Assembly (NCBI RefSeq): GCF_029433335.1
Contig: NZ_JAQTHX010000001.1
Coordinates: forward strand, 868,001 to 932,000
From: Bifidobacterium sp. ESL0745
GTDB taxonomy: Bacteria; Actinomycetota; Actinomycetes; Actinomycetales; Bifidobacteriaceae
DNA length: 64,000 nucleotides
Direction of reading: 5' to 3'
Part shown: positions 37,403 to 47,403 of the stretch, piece after piece
How positions within the stretch are numbered: the stretch's first letter is position 1
Layout: every line of letters starts with the position of its first letter
Notes under the pieces: model-generated
What the model was told of the DNA's origin: nothing
The model's input: only the letters and a program-made list of their open reading frames with translations
The model's database searches: none
Position numbers and translations under genes: made by a program

Positions 37403-38965
37403 TCACTCCCACTCGATGGTGGCCGGCGGCTTGGAGGTGCAGTCAAGCACCACACGATTGATGCCACGACACTCGTTGGTGATGCGCGTGGAAATCGTGG
37501 CGAGCACATCATAGGGCAGACGGTACCAGTCGGCGGTCATCGCGTCGTCGGAGGAAATCGGGCGCAGCACGATCGGAGAGCCGTACGTACGTTCATCGCC
37601 TTGCACACCTACGGAATGAACATTGGCGAGCAACACCACCGGGCACTGCCAGATGTCTCGGTCGAGACCGGCCTTGGTCATTTCCTCACGGGCGATGGCA
37701 TCGGCTTCACGCAACAGGTCGAGACGCTCCTTGGTGACCTCGCCGATGATGCGGATGCCTAGACCCGGACCCGGGAACGGCTGGCGCCACACGATATTGT
37801 CCGGCAGGCCGAGCTTGGTGCCGATGGCACGGACCTCGTCCTTGAACAAACTGCGCAGCGGCTCGATCAGCTTGAATTTGACATCCTTCGGCAGACCGCC
37901 GACGTTGTGATGCGACTTGATGTTGGCCGCGCCATCACCCCCGCCGGATTCGACAACGTCCGGATAGAGTGTGCCTTGCACCAGGAACTTGACTTCCTTG
38001 CCGCGGGCACCGGCCTCTTCGAGCACCTGTTTCTGCGCTTTTTCAAAGGTTCGAATGAATTTCTCGCCAATGATCTTGCGCTTGCGCTCCGGTTCGGTAA
38101 CACCTTTCAGAGCCGTCAGGAACTCCTCGGAAGCGTCCACTTCGATGAGACGGATGCCAGTGGCATCTATGAAATCATGGCGGACCTGCTCGGCCTCGCC
38201 CTTACGCAGCATGCCATGGTCGACGAAAACGCAGGTGAGCTGGTCGCCGATGGCCTTGTGGACCAAGGTCGCCGCAACGGCGGAATCCACACCACCCGAA
38301 AGACCGCAGATGACTTCGGCGTCACCGACCTCTTCACGGATCTTCTTGACTTGTGTGTCAATGATGTTGTCGGCATCCCAATCGCTGGGCAGATCCGCGC
38401 ACTTGTGAAGGAATGTGGAGAACAGTTCGTCGCCAAGCGGGGTGTGCTTGACTTCGGGATGCCACTGCACGCCGTAGAGCCTTCGGGACTCGTCCTCCAT
38501 CGCAGCCACCGGTGCTCCCTCGGTATGAGCGAGCACCTTGAAACCCTTCGGCGCTTCTTCGACGGCCACACCGTGGCTCATCCATGTCGTCTGTTCTGCG
38601 GGTGAACCGGCCAAAACGCCCTCGGCATCGTCAATCACGGCTTCGGTCTTGCCGTATTCGCCAAGCGCCGCCTTGTCGACCTTGCCACCCAACTCGTTGG
38701 CCATGACCTGGAAGCCGTAGCAGATACCAAGCACCGGCACCCCAGCGTCGAAGATCTTCTTGTCGATGCCCGGAGCGCCGGGCTCGTAGACAGAAGCCGG
38801 GCCACCTGAAAGGATGATGGCCTTCGGGTCCTTGGCCAGCATCTCGTCCACCGGCATGGAATGCGGCACCAATTCGGAATAGACATGCGCTTCGCGCACG
38901 CGGCGCGCGATAAGCTGAGCGTATTGCGCACCGAAGTCAACGACAAGCACTGGACCTTTTGCCAT
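37403..38965 (-). CDS. guaA: GMP synthase (glutamine-hydrolysing)
   Basis: Converts XMP to GMP. 520 aa. Class I glutaminase: nucleophile C82 in LGICYGFQ, H169 and E171 in QWHPEV. ATP pyrophosphatase P-loop SGGVDS at 223-228; dimerisation domain with [18 protein letters not shown]-terminus [18 protein letters not shown] is the conserved GuaA end. GGGAGAA precedes the ATG. Divergent from xfp across 445 nt, an arrangement typical of bifidobacteria. Confidence 0.97.
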   Translation of the reverse strand: MAKGPVLVVDFGAQYAQLIARRVREAHVYSELVPHSMPVDEMLAKDPKAIILSGGPASVYEPGAPGIDKKIFDAGVPVLGICYGFQVMANELGGKVDKAALGEYGKTEAVIDDAEGVLAGSPAEQTTWMSHGVAVEEAPKGFKVLAHTEGAPVAAMEDESRRLYGVQWHPEVKHTPLGDELFSTFLHKCADLPSDWDADNIIDTQVKKIREEVGDAEVICGLSGGVDSAVAATLVHKAIGDQLTCVFVDHGMLRKGEAEQVRHDFIDATGIRLIEVDASEEFLTALKGVTEPERKRKIIGEKFIRTFEKAQKQVLEEAGARGKEVKFLVQGTLYPDVVESGGGDGAANIKSHHNVGGLPKDVKFKLIEPLRSLFKDEVRAIGTKLGLPDNIVWRQPFPGPGLGIRIIGEVTKERLDLLREADAIAREEMTKAGLDRDIWQCPVVLLANVHSVGVQGDERTYGSPIVLRPISSDDAMTADWYRLPYDVLATISTRITNECRGINRVVLDCTSKPPATIEWE

Positions 38966-39410
38966 GGATTCTCCCTATAAATATTACCGGTATGAAACAG
39001 ATACAAAGTAGTGTCCATTCTCGTGGTTCAAGGCGACAAAATCAAGTGTTTTCCTGGTTCAAGCGGAACAAACAAAAAACAACAATACAAAAAACAACAC
39101 GCCGCGTGAACTTTCTGTGAATCGAACATCGATAAGCGTTGATAGACCGAGGTTTTTGGCTCAGTTTCAACGTTTGCAAGTCGTTGCATTACGTTCGAAA
39201 ATCTCACAAATTTTTTGTAGAATAAAACATTATCTAACAAAAACATCTCAGAAATGCACATAGATGCAAAAAAACGTCCAAAAGGTCTGAGTCGGCACGT
39301 AAAATCAACATCGATTGGGCACGAACCCTGAACATCAATAGTAACAAGGGTTTGCGCCTGAAGAAAATAATCAATTGCACACAAATGTGTACAGGAGTAC
39401 AGGAGCATAA
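38966..39410. promoter_or_regulatory. Divergent guaA/xfp intergenic region
   Basis: 445 nt with no gene. The xfp side is very AT-rich; TTCGAA-18 nt-TAGAAT at about 39194-39223 is a candidate sigma-70-like promoter, leaving a leader of about 180 nt. The leader holds AACCCT/AGGGTT (about 39322-39352) and CACA/TGTG (about 39378-39388) inverted repeats; the latter and two AGGAG copies lie just before the xfp ATG. Promoter call is tentative. Confidence 0.4.
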
Positions 39411-41891
39411 ATGACTAGTCCTGTTATTGGCACCCCGTGGAAGAAGCTCGGCAAGCCGGTTTCTGATGAGGCTCTTGAAGGAGTCGACAAGTATTGGCGT
39501 ACCGCCAACTATCTTTCCATCGGTCAGATTTATCTGCGTAGCAACCCTCTGATGAAGGAACCCTTCACCCGCAAGGACGTCAAGTACCGTCTCGTGGGTC
39601 ACTGGGGCACCACCCCTGGCCTGAACTTCCTGTTCGGCCACATCAACCGTCTTATTGCTGATCACCAGCAGAACACCGTATTCATCATGGGCCCCGGCCA
39701 CGGCGGCCCTGCAGGCACGTCGCAGTCCTACCTCGACGGCACCTACACCGAATATTATCCGAACATCACCAAGGATGAGACCGGACTGCAGAAGTTCTTC
39801 CGTCAGTTCTCCTATCCTGGCGGCATTCCTTCCCACTACGCACCGGAGACCCCGGGCTCCATCCATGAAGGCGGCGAACTCGGTTACGCGCTGAGCCATG
39901 CATACGGCGCCATCATGAACAATCCAAGCCTCTTCGTGCCCGCAGTGGTCGGCGACGGCGAAGCCGAGACCGGCCCGCTGGCGACCAGCTGGCAGTCCAA
40001 CAAGCTTGTCAACCCCCGCACCGACGGCATCGTTCTGCCGATCCTGCACCTGAACGGCTACAAGATCGCCAACCCATCCATTCTTTCCCGTATCCCCGAT
40101 GAAGAGCTCCACGAGTTCTTCGAGGGCATGGGCTATGAGCCTTACGAATTCGTCGCCGGCTTCGATGATGAGGACCACATGTCCATTCACCGTCGCTTCG
40201 CCGACATGCTCGAAGAGGTCTTCGACAAGATCTGCGACATCAAGGCAAAGGCGCAGACCGACGATATGGATCGTCCGACCTACCCGATGATCATCTTCCG
40301 CACGCCGAAGGGCTGGACCTGCCCGAAGTACATCGACGGCAAGAAGACCGAAGGTTCCTGGCGCGCTCACCAGGTGCCACTGGCCAGCGCCCGCGACACC
40401 GAGGCCCACTTCCAGGTCCTCAAGGGCTGGCTCGAATCCTACAAGCCGGAAGAGCTCTTCGATGAGAAGGGCGCCATCCGCCCCGAAGTCACCGCGTTCA
40501 TGCCCAAGGGCGAACTGCGTCTGGGCCAGAACCCGAACGCCAACGGCGGCCGTATCCGCGAGGATCTGAAGCTCCCCGATCTCGACGCTTACGAAGTCAA
40601 GGGCGTCAAGGAGTTCGGCCACGGCTGGGGTCAGCTCGAAGCCACCCGTCAGCTGGGCAACTACACCCGCGACATCATCAAGATGAACCCGGATTCGTTC
40701 CGTATCTTCGGACCTGACGAAACCGCGTCCAACCGTCTGCAGGCCGCCTATGAGGTCACCAACAAGCAATGGGACAACGGCTATCTCTCCGAGCAGACCG
40801 ATGAGCACATGGCCGTCACCGGCCAGGTCACCGAGCAGCTTTCCGAGCACCAGATGGAAGGCTTCCTCGAAGGCTATGTCCTGACCGGCCGTCATGGCAT
40901 CTGGAGCACCTACGAGTCCTTCGCCCATGTGATTGACTCCATGTTGAACCAGCACGCCAAGTGGCTCGAAGCCACGGTTCGCCACATCCCATGGCGCAAG
41001 CCTGTCGCTTCGATCAACATGCTGATCTCCTCGCACGTGTGGCGTCAGGATCACAACGGATTCTCCCACCAGGATCCGGGCGTGAGCTCCGTGCTGCTCA
41101 ACAAGACGTTCAACAACGATCACGTTGTGGCCGAGTACTTCCCCGCCGACGCCAACATGCTGCTGGCCGTCGCCGAGAAGTCCTTCAAGTCCACCAACAA
41201 GATCAACGCCATCTTCGCCGGCAAGCAGCCTGCCGCCACCTGGCAGACCCTTGACGAGGCTCGTGCCGAGCTCGAGAAGGGCGCAGCCGAATGGAAGTGG
41301 GCCTCCACCGCCAAGAACAACGACGAAGCGCAGATCGTACTCGCCTCCGTCGGCGACGTCCCCACGCTGGAGACCATGGCCGCCAGCGAGAAGCTCAAGG
41401 AATTCGGCATCAAGTTCAAGGTCGTCAACGTTGTTGACATCCTGAAGCTGCAGAGCCCCAAGGACAACGACGAGGCCCTTTCCGACGCCGAGTTCACCGA
41501 ACTCTTCACCGCCGACAAGCCGGTTCTCTTCGCATATCATTCCTATGCCCACGACATCCAGTCCATCATCTTCAGCCGCCCGAACCACGACAACTTCAAC
41601 GTTCACGGCTACAAGGAGCAGGGCTCGACCACCACGCCGTATGACATGGTGCGCGTCAACGACATGGACCGTTACGAGCTGACCGCCGAGGTGCTGCGCA
41701 CCCTCGACGCCGACAAGTACGCCCATGAGATCGACAAGCTGGAGCAGTTCCGCAAGGACGCTTTCCAGTTCGCCGTCGACGAAGGATACGATCACCCGGA
41801 TTACACCGGTTTCGTGTACTCCGACGTGAAGAACCAGGACGCCAAGGCGACCGCAAAGGCTGCCATGAGCACCGGTAGCGACAACGAGTGA
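39411..41891 (+). CDS. xfp: Xylulose-5-phosphate/fructose-6-phosphate phosphoketolase
   Basis: Key enzyme of the bifid shunt: cleaves fructose-6-P to acetyl-P plus erythrose-4-P and xylulose-5-P to acetyl-P plus glyceraldehyde-3-P, with thiamine diphosphate. 826 aa, standard for bifidobacteria. ThDP/Mg motif GDGEAETGP at 181-189, active-site histidines H64 (GHWGTTPG) and H97 (GPGHGGP), [19 protein letters not shown] in the pyrimidine domain, and [20 protein letters not shown] near the C-terminus. Strongly GC-biased third positions, as expected for a highly expressed gene. Acetyl-P made here is used by Pta and AckA encoded just downstream. Confidence 0.98.
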   Translation: MTSPVIGTPWKKLGKPVSDEALEGVDKYWRTANYLSIGQIYLRSNPLMKEPFTRKDVKYRLVGHWGTTPGLNFLFGHINRLIADHQQNTVFIMGPGHGGPAGTSQSYLDGTYTEYYPNITKDETGLQKFFRQFSYPGGIPSHYAPETPGSIHEGGELGYALSHAYGAIMNNPSLFVPAVVGDGEAETGPLATSWQSNKLVNPRTDGIVLPILHLNGYKIANPSILSRIPDEELHEFFEGMGYEPYEFVAGFDDEDHMSIHRRFADMLEEVFDKICDIKAKAQTDDMDRPTYPMIIFRTPKGWTCPKYIDGKKTEGSWRAHQVPLASARDTEAHFQVLKGWLESYKPEELFDEKGAIRPEVTAFMPKGELRLGQNPNANGGRIREDLKLPDLDAYEVKGVKEFGHGWGQLEATRQLGNYTRDIIKMNPDSFRIFGPDETASNRLQAAYEVTNKQWDNGYLSEQTDEHMAVTGQVTEQLSEHQMEGFLEGYVLTGRHGIWSTYESFAHVIDSMLNQHAKWLEATVRHIPWRKPVASINMLISSHVWRQDHNGFSHQDPGVSSVLLNKTFNNDHVVAEYFPADANMLLAVAEKSFKSTNKINAIFAGKQPAATWQTLDEARAELEKGAAEWKWASTAKNNDEAQIVLASVGDVPTLETMAASEKLKEFGIKFKVVNVVDILKLQSPKDNDEALSDAEFTELFTADKPVLFAYHSYAHDIQSIIFSRPNHDNFNVHGYKEQGSTTTPYDMVRVNDMDRYELTAEVLRTLDADKYAHEIDKLEQFRKDAFQFAVDEGYDHPDYTGFVYSDVKNQDAKATAKAAMSTGSDNE

Positions 41892-41933
41892 GCTGATTCT
41901 CATTCGGTTATGCTTGACGTAACCACGTAATAA

Positions 41934-41969
41934 AAGGGACATCGGGTTTCGACCTGATGTCCCTTTTGT
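41934..41969 (+). terminator. Intrinsic terminator of xfp
   Basis: 16-bp stem (41934-41949 with 41954-41969, one G-T) around a TTCG tetraloop; the right arm ends CCCTTTT. Separates xfp from pta transcription. Confidence 0.88.
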
Positions 41970-42085
41970 TGTTTATGGACTCGATAGAAACCAATGAACT
42001 CGTCACACCTTCGCATAAAATGGAGGTGATCGATATCGTTGTTGATCACAAAGATCGTGCGCATAATGCACAAAGGAGTTACATC

Positions 42086-43768
42086 GTGACAAACGAAGTC
42101 ATTTATATCGCAAGTCCTGAAGGCAAGAACGGCCGCAATGTAGTGGCCTATGGTGTTGTGGAAGCCCTCGCCGCGCAAGGTAAGACGGCGGTGTTCCGTC
42201 CGGTGGCATGCAAAAAGGAGGACTTCACCGACGAACTGCTCAAGGCGGCCAATGCCGGTCAGTCCATCGACAATGTTCGCGCTATTTGCCCCAAGTGCGC
42301 ACGCAAAGACAAGAGCACCGCACGCGGTGATATCGTGGCCGCGTACAGCGCCGAGCTGGAACGCACCGATCCCGATGCCATGGTCATCGTCGGCAGCGAC
42401 GGTTCCGCCGTATACGACCCGGAAGCGTTCACGTTCAACGCCGAAATCGCTTCAGACCTCAAGGCCAAGACCTTCCTGGCCATCTGTACCATTCCCCGTA
42501 ACGGCGAACAGGTGAAAGCCAGCGTCGACGTCTGCACGGCTGAAGTGGAACAGGCCGGCGGAAAAGTCGCCGGAATCTTCGTCACCGGTTGCACCGATAC
42601 CAAGGCGGCCGACGCCAAGGAAGCGTTGAAGGACTCCCCCGTACCGGTCTGGACCATTCCCGCCGTAGAGTTCCCATCCGACACCGATCCCGATGCCGCC
42701 GACAAGGCCGCCAAGGCGTTTGCCGACAACGCGCCGGCCAATGAGGTCGTGGCTGCCGCCCGTGCCCCATTTGAGGCCCCGACCACTCCGTATGCCTTCC
42801 AGAACGACCTGCTGGTCAAGGCCAAGGCCGGCAAGAAGACCATCGTGCTTCCCGAAGGCTCGGAAGACCGCATCATCAAGGCTGCGGATTATCTGCTGCA
42901 GCGCGACATCGTCAAGCTTATTATCGTCGGCGATAAGAATGCCATCCTTGCCCGCGGCAAGGAACTCGGCCTCAATTCGCTTGACAAGGCCTCTTACCAG
43001 CCGATGGATGATGAGGAAGTCTTGAAGCCGATGGTCTCCAAGCTTTGCGAACTTCGCGCCAAGAAGGGCATGACCGAGGAACAGGCCCGCAAGCAACTGA
43101 CCGACCCAAGCTACTTCGGCACCATGCTGGTCGTGCTTGGCAAGGCCGACGGCCTTGTCTCCGGTTCGATCAATTCCACTGCCAACACCGTTCGCCCCGC
43201 GTTGCAGGTCATCAAGACCAAACCTGGTGCTTCGCTGGTTTCCGGCGCGTTCCTGATGTGCTTCAAGGACCATGTCGCCGTCTTTGCCGATTGCGCTATC
43301 AACCTCAACCCGAACGCCGAGCAGCTGGCCGACATCGCCATCCAGTCCGCCGACACCGCACGTGCCTTCGGTGTGGATCCCAAGGTGGGCATGCTCTGCT
43401 ACTCCACCCTCGGTAGCGGCAAAGGCCCGGATGTCGACCTGGTCGAGGAAGCCACGAAGCTCGTCCACGAGAAGGCTCCGGATCTGCCGGCCGTCGGCTC
43501 GATCCAGTTCGACGCCGCCTGGTCGCCCACTGTGGCCGCCACGAAGGCCAAGGGCAACGACGTGGCAGGTCATGTCAACGTCTTCGTCTTCCCGAGCCTT
43601 GCTGCCGGCAACATCGCCTACAAGGCCGTACAACGCACCTCCGGCGCCATCGCCATCGGACCGGTACTGCAAGGCCTCAACAAGCCCGTCAACGACCTCT
43701 CGCGCGGTGCCTTGGTAGAAGACATCATCAACACGGTAGCCTTGACCGCCGTAGAAGCTCAGCAGTAA
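42086..43768 (+). CDS. pta: Phosphate acetyltransferase
   Basis: Interconverts acetyl-CoA and acetyl-P. 560 aa: an N-terminal P-loop-like (DRTGG/BioD-type) domain starting (M)TNEVIYIASPEGKNGRNVVA, then from about 260 the catalytic PTA_PTB domain with KKTIVLPEGSEDRIIKAADY, GSINSTANTVRPALQVIKT and GSIQFDAAWSPTVAATKAKG. The start is a GTG at 42086 with AAAGGAG 7 nt before it; the frame stays open upstream into the xfp terminator. Long two-domain form rather than the short 330-aa form. Confidence 0.94.
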   Translation: MTNEVIYIASPEGKNGRNVVAYGVVEALAAQGKTAVFRPVACKKEDFTDELLKAANAGQSIDNVRAICPKCARKDKSTARGDIVAAYSAELERTDPDAMVIVGSDGSAVYDPEAFTFNAEIASDLKAKTFLAICTIPRNGEQVKASVDVCTAEVEQAGGKVAGIFVTGCTDTKAADAKEALKDSPVPVWTIPAVEFPSDTDPDAADKAAKAFADNAPANEVVAAARAPFEAPTTPYAFQNDLLVKAKAGKKTIVLPEGSEDRIIKAADYLLQRDIVKLIIVGDKNAILARGKELGLNSLDKASYQPMDDEEVLKPMVSKLCELRAKKGMTEEQARKQLTDPSYFGTMLVVLGKADGLVSGSINSTANTVRPALQVIKTKPGASLVSGAFLMCFKDHVAVFADCAINLNPNAEQLADIAIQSADTARAFGVDPKVGMLCYSTLGSGKGPDVDLVEEATKLVHEKAPDLPAVGSIQFDAAWSPTVAATKAKGNDVAGHVNVFVFPSLAAGNIAYKAVQRTSGAIAIGPVLQGLNKPVNDLSRGALVEDIINTVALTAVEAQQ

Positions 43769-43823
43769 TGATATAGATTCCTTAGAGTACGGAAAAGTTT
43801 GATGATTACATTACTTTAAGTGG

Positions 43824-43914
43824 TTGGTCGTTGGAGGCTGGGATAAACTTTCACGGGACACTCAAGGCCGTTCGGCCAAGCTTACGCCCGAGAAAGTTCA
43901 TCCCAGCTTCCAAC
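43824..43914 (+). repeat. Long hairpin element, copy 5 (short-core form, forward)
   Basis: Begins TTGGTC (43824-43829). Arms 43830-43852 and 43892-43914 pair at 21-22 of 23 positions. Core 43853-43891 holds ACTCAAGGCCGTTCGGCC, identical to copy 3. Its arm AAACTTTCACGGGACACT recurs, inverted, in copy 6, so these two share arm sequence as well as core type. Confidence 0.78.
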
Positions 43915-43979
43915 TCATGTTCCGACAGAATTTATTCGAGTTGTTATTCAAAGAATTGAAATCTCTATTTGATTAGTTG

Positions 43980-44149
43980 GGGGTTTGGATAAACTTTCTG
44001 TGACGTAAGACACGGCCGTGCAAAATCATAGATTTTGTCTTCGCGCGATTTACGCGCTCACTTCGCCTACAGGCAATCCACTGGATTGCCCGCTTAACGG
44101 CTCAGCCGCAGTGTCCCGTGAAAGTTTATTCCAACCCCACACGACCAAC
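43980..44149 (-). repeat. Long hairpin element, copy 6 (long-core form, reverse)
   Basis: Arms 43980-43998 and 44120-44138 pair over 19 nt with one mismatch and one wobble, and GACCAAC follows at 44143-44149. The long interior is the reverse complement of the copy 1 interior type: CCAGTGGATTG hairpin, CGTTAAGCG, GAAGTGAGCGC and AAAATC/GATTTT. Where copy 1 has TT...AA closing the CCAGTGG stem, copy 6 has GG...CC. Copies 5 and 6 occupy most of the gene-free stretch 43769-44292 between pta and ackA. The remaining 44150-44292 has only a CCGTGG/CCACGG stem (44245-44262) before ackA. Confidence 0.75.
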
Positions 44150-44292
44150 TACGAGACTGCAGATACAGCTAAAAACAAGCCAAACCTAAACTGAATTCAG
44201 GAATATCTTTGTAACAGCTCTTGAGTAAGCTAGAAACTTGGTAGCCGTGGTAACATCCACGGGTCAATTAATCTATTTGGAGGATGCACACA

Positions 44293-45522
44293 ATGGCGAA
44301 AACCGTCCTTGTCATCAATTCCGGTTCCAGCTCAATCAAGTATCAGCTGGTGGATCTCGAAAACGGAGAAGCTCTCGCAAGCGGCCTCGTAGAGAAGATC
44401 GGCGAACCCATCGATGGCCATTACAAGCACGAATACAAGGGTGAGAAGCACGAGCTCGAGGAGCCCATCAAGACCCACGCCGACGGCTTGAAGCGCGTCC
44501 TCGGTTTCTTCAAGGAATACGGCCCTGATCTTCAGGAGTCCGGCATCGTCGCTGTCGGCCACCGCGTGGTGCAAGGCGGCTCCGTCTTCCCGCAGCCGGC
44601 GCTCGTCAATGCCAAGACCATCCAGCAGGTCAAGGACCTCGCCGTACTTGCCCCGCTCCACAACGGCCCTGAGGCCACCGGCGCCGAGGTCATGGAACAG
44701 CTTCTGCCTGATGTCCCGCAGATTTTCGTCTTCGATTCCTCCTTCTTCTTCCAGCTGCCGAAAGAAGCCAGCACCTACGCACTGAACAAGGAAGTCGCGG
44801 AGAAGTACAAGATTCGTCGCTACGGCGCCCATGGCACCAGCCATGAGTACATCGGCTCCGTCGTCCCCGGCATTGTCGGCAAGCCCGCCGAAGGCCTGAA
44901 GCAGATCGTGCTGCACATCGGCAACGGCGCTTCCGCCTCCGCGCAGATCTCCGGCCGTCCGATCGACACCTCGATGGGCCTGACCCCGCTTGAAGGTCTG
45001 ATGATGGGCGGACGCACCGGTGACATCGACCCGGCCGCCGTCTTCCACCTCATCCGCAATGCCCACATGAACGTGGACGAGATCGACGAGCTCTTCAACA
45101 AGAAGTCCGGCATGACCGGCATGACCGGTTACGGCGACATGCGTGAGGTCGATCGCCTCATCAGCGAAGGCAACGAGGACGCCATTCTTGCGATGGACGT
45201 CTACATCCACCGCATCGTCGGCTACATCGGCAACTACACCGCCCAAATGGGTGGCGTCGACGTCATCACCTTCACCGCCGGCGTCGGCGAGAATGACAGC
45301 AACGTGCGTGCCCGCGTCTGCGAGCGTCTCGCGCCGTTCGGCGTGAAGCTTGACAAGGCGAAGAACGATGCCCGTTCCAAAGAACCGCGCATCATCTCCA
45401 CGCCTGACAGCTCAGTGATCATCGCCGTCATCCCCACCAACGAGGAGCTGGCGATTGCTCACAAGGCCGACAAGATCGCCACCGAAGGCAAGGACAGCTA
45501 CGGCAACGTCTTCAAGAAGTGA
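44293..45522 (+). CDS. ackA: Acetate kinase
   Basis: Makes ATP and acetate from acetyl-P, the energy-yielding end of the bifid shunt. 409 aa. ASKHA-fold motifs: VLVINSGSSSIKYQLVD at the N-terminus, GHRVVQGG, FDSSFFFQLPKEASTYALN, RRYGAHGTSHEYIGS, HIGNGASASAQISGRPIDT and TFTAGVGENDSNVRARV. ATGs at 44284 and 44293; GGAGG abuts the first and is 9 nt from the second, so 44293 is used. Confidence 0.97.
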   Translation: MAKTVLVINSGSSSIKYQLVDLENGEALASGLVEKIGEPIDGHYKHEYKGEKHELEEPIKTHADGLKRVLGFFKEYGPDLQESGIVAVGHRVVQGGSVFPQPALVNAKTIQQVKDLAVLAPLHNGPEATGAEVMEQLLPDVPQIFVFDSSFFFQLPKEASTYALNKEVAEKYKIRRYGAHGTSHEYIGSVVPGIVGKPAEGLKQIVLHIGNGASASAQISGRPIDTSMGLTPLEGLMMGGRTGDIDPAAVFHLIRNAHMNVDEIDELFNKKSGMTGMTGYGDMREVDRLISEGNEDAILAMDVYIHRIVGYIGNYTAQMGGVDVITFTAGVGENDSNVRARVCERLAPFGVKLDKAKNDARSKEPRIISTPDSSVIIAVIPTNEELAIAHKADKIATEGKDSYGNVFKK

Positions 45523-45563
45523 ATCTGTTGTGTTTCGTTGGATTTTAAATCCTGCGTAAACGG

Positions 45564-45603
45564 AAAGGCCGGAACCGAATATTTCAATCGGTTCCGGCCT
45601 TTT
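45564..45603. terminator. Bidirectional terminator between ackA and aroA
   Basis: 15-bp stem AAAGGCCGGAACCGA (45564-45578) with 45588-45602, followed by TTT on the plus strand and TTTCC on the minus strand. Lies between convergent genes. Confidence 0.85.
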
Positions 45604-45623
45604 CATATCCATAATCGGATGTT

Positions 45624-47207
45624 TCAGGCGTCAAGCATGTTCCGCCACATCCCCGGAAAATCGGGAATGGTCTTGCGCGTGGTGGCAACGTTACGAATGC
45701 GGGTATTGGGCACAACCAAGCCGATCATCGCTGCGAAGGTCGCCATTCGATGGTCAGCATACGTTTCCATGATCTTACCATGCAATTGGTCGTGAGCCAC
45801 TGGTGTGATGGCTAGCCCATCCGGCAATTCCTTGGCTCCGGCACCAATGCGGGTGATTTCCGAGACAAGCGCGGCCAGACGGTTCGTCTCATGACCACGC
45901 AAATGGCCGATGCCGACGAGCTCACTGGGACTGTCCGCCAACGTCGCCAAAGCGGCGATGCTAGGCGTTATCTCCCCTGCCGCCGACAGATCGAAATCAT
46001 TGCCCAGCCCGTGAATCGAACCGTTCATCGACACCGTCAACGTCCCGTTCTTGGGCACAGAACCCTGATTGCGCCGATGTACATCCGCAATGACATCATC
46101 AAATGGCTGTCCGTCCAAGGTGACACTTGCACCCATTTTCTGCAGGATATCGGGAAGCAGACCTCCAGGCTGGGTGGTGGAAGTCGGCCAGTTAGGGACG
46201 CTCACTCGACCGCCGGCAATCATCGCGGCACCGAGGAATGGCGCGGCATTCGAAAGATCCGGTTCGACCACTACCCCATCCGGCAATTGCAAATCTCGAT
46301 GTGCCACACACCAGTGGCCGATTTCAGGCATGTCGACCTGTCCACCTGCACCATTGACATCGGCCATGGTCATGCGGATGTGCGGCATGCTGGGAAGCTT
46401 GTTGCCGGTGTGCCTCAAATCCAAACCATGCTGCAGACGCGAGCCAATCAACAGCAGGCTGGAAATGAACTGAGATGACGATGACGAATCAATCGCAACC
46501 TTTGCCAGCCCAGAGTTCAACGAGCTGTCACAATTACTTGAAAGGCTCAATTCTCCATGATTTTGCTGCCCAGCGTCGGATTTCTCGGTTTTCGGGGGTG
46601 TAATAGTGAACGGCAGGAAACCTGCCTTGCCTTCGTATTCAATCGAGGCACCCAACTGCTCAAGCCCATCGAGCACCGGATGCATCGGACGTGCATAGGC
46701 TTGCTCATCACCATCGAAACGCACCGGACCATCAGCGAACAGCGCCAGACCCGGCACGAAGCGCATCACCGTACCGGCAAGGCCGCAGAAAACGGTGACA
46801 TTGCCATTGAACCGGCCATTTGCAGGAGGTGTCACCGTGACGCGAGTTTCCTCATCCTTATCGAATTCGACACCGACTCCGAGCGTTCTCAATGCAGCGG
46901 CCATCAGTTCGGTGTCACGCGAGCGCAATAGGCCCGCAATAGTAACGGGCTTGTGCCCCAAGGCGGCCAAAATCAGGTACCGATTCGACAGCGACTTGCT
47001 CCCGGGAATCACCACTGTGGCTTCCAACGACCGAACAGCCACAGGCGCAGGCCAAGGGTCAGGCGGATCAACCGCCTCGGCATACGAAGTTGTACCCGCA
47101 TACCCGGATTTGCCACTTCCTGATAGTCCACGGCCGGACGTGCCACCATCAGCACGATCACGATAACTGCCGTCTTGCTTGTCATCAAAGACTTCAACGC
47201 TTGTCAT
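45624..47207 (-). CDS. aroA: 3-phosphoshikimate 1-carboxyvinyltransferase (EPSP synthase)
   Basis: Sixth shikimate step, shikimate-3-P plus PEP to EPSP; the product feeds AroC. 527 aa versus about 430 for typical enzymes. Motifs: VVIPGSKSLSNRYLILAAL, the catalytic LAGTVMRF (usually NAGTAMR), DGDEQAYARPMHPVLDGL, KVAIDSSSSSQFISSLLL, and the C-terminal YADHRMATFAAMIGL. Extra length is a Gly/Ser-rich 40-residue N-terminal extension and a 30-residue Ser/Asn insert just before KVAIDSS. Leu in place of the usual Asn in (N/L)AGT is worth noting. Separated from the aroC cluster by about 35 kb. Confidence 0.93.
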   Translation of the reverse strand: MTSVEVFDDKQDGSYRDRADGGTSGRGLSGSGKSGYAGTTSYAEAVDPPDPWPAPVAVRSLEATVVIPGSKSLSNRYLILAALGHKPVTIAGLLRSRDTELMAAALRTLGVGVEFDKDEETRVTVTPPANGRFNGNVTVFCGLAGTVMRFVPGLALFADGPVRFDGDEQAYARPMHPVLDGLEQLGASIEYEGKAGFLPFTITPPKTEKSDAGQQNHGELSLSSNCDSSLNSGLAKVAIDSSSSSQFISSLLLIGSRLQHGLDLRHTGNKLPSMPHIRMTMADVNGAGGQVDMPEIGHWCVAHRDLQLPDGVVVEPDLSNAAPFLGAAMIAGGRVSVPNWPTSTTQPGGLLPDILQKMGASVTLDGQPFDDVIADVHRRNQGSVPKNGTLTVSMNGSIHGLGNDFDLSAAGEITPSIAALATLADSPSELVGIGHLRGHETNRLAALVSEITRIGAGAKELPDGLAITPVAHDQLHGKIMETYADHRMATFAAMIGLVVPNTRIRNVATTRKTIPDFPGMWRNMLDA

Positions 47208-47403
47208 AGAAGAAATTTTAAAGGGACTCCCCTACACCTTTTTCTTCGAGACGTGGAAAATGACCTTGGATATCCATCATCTGCCTTATGCGTTGCCCAC
47301 CCCAAAGCATCCCACCCGCAACCGTGACATCACATGTCACACGCATATCATGAAATTGGATCAGTTCGACCAAACCCAAGACGCGACCATGAACACGTTT
47401 CCA

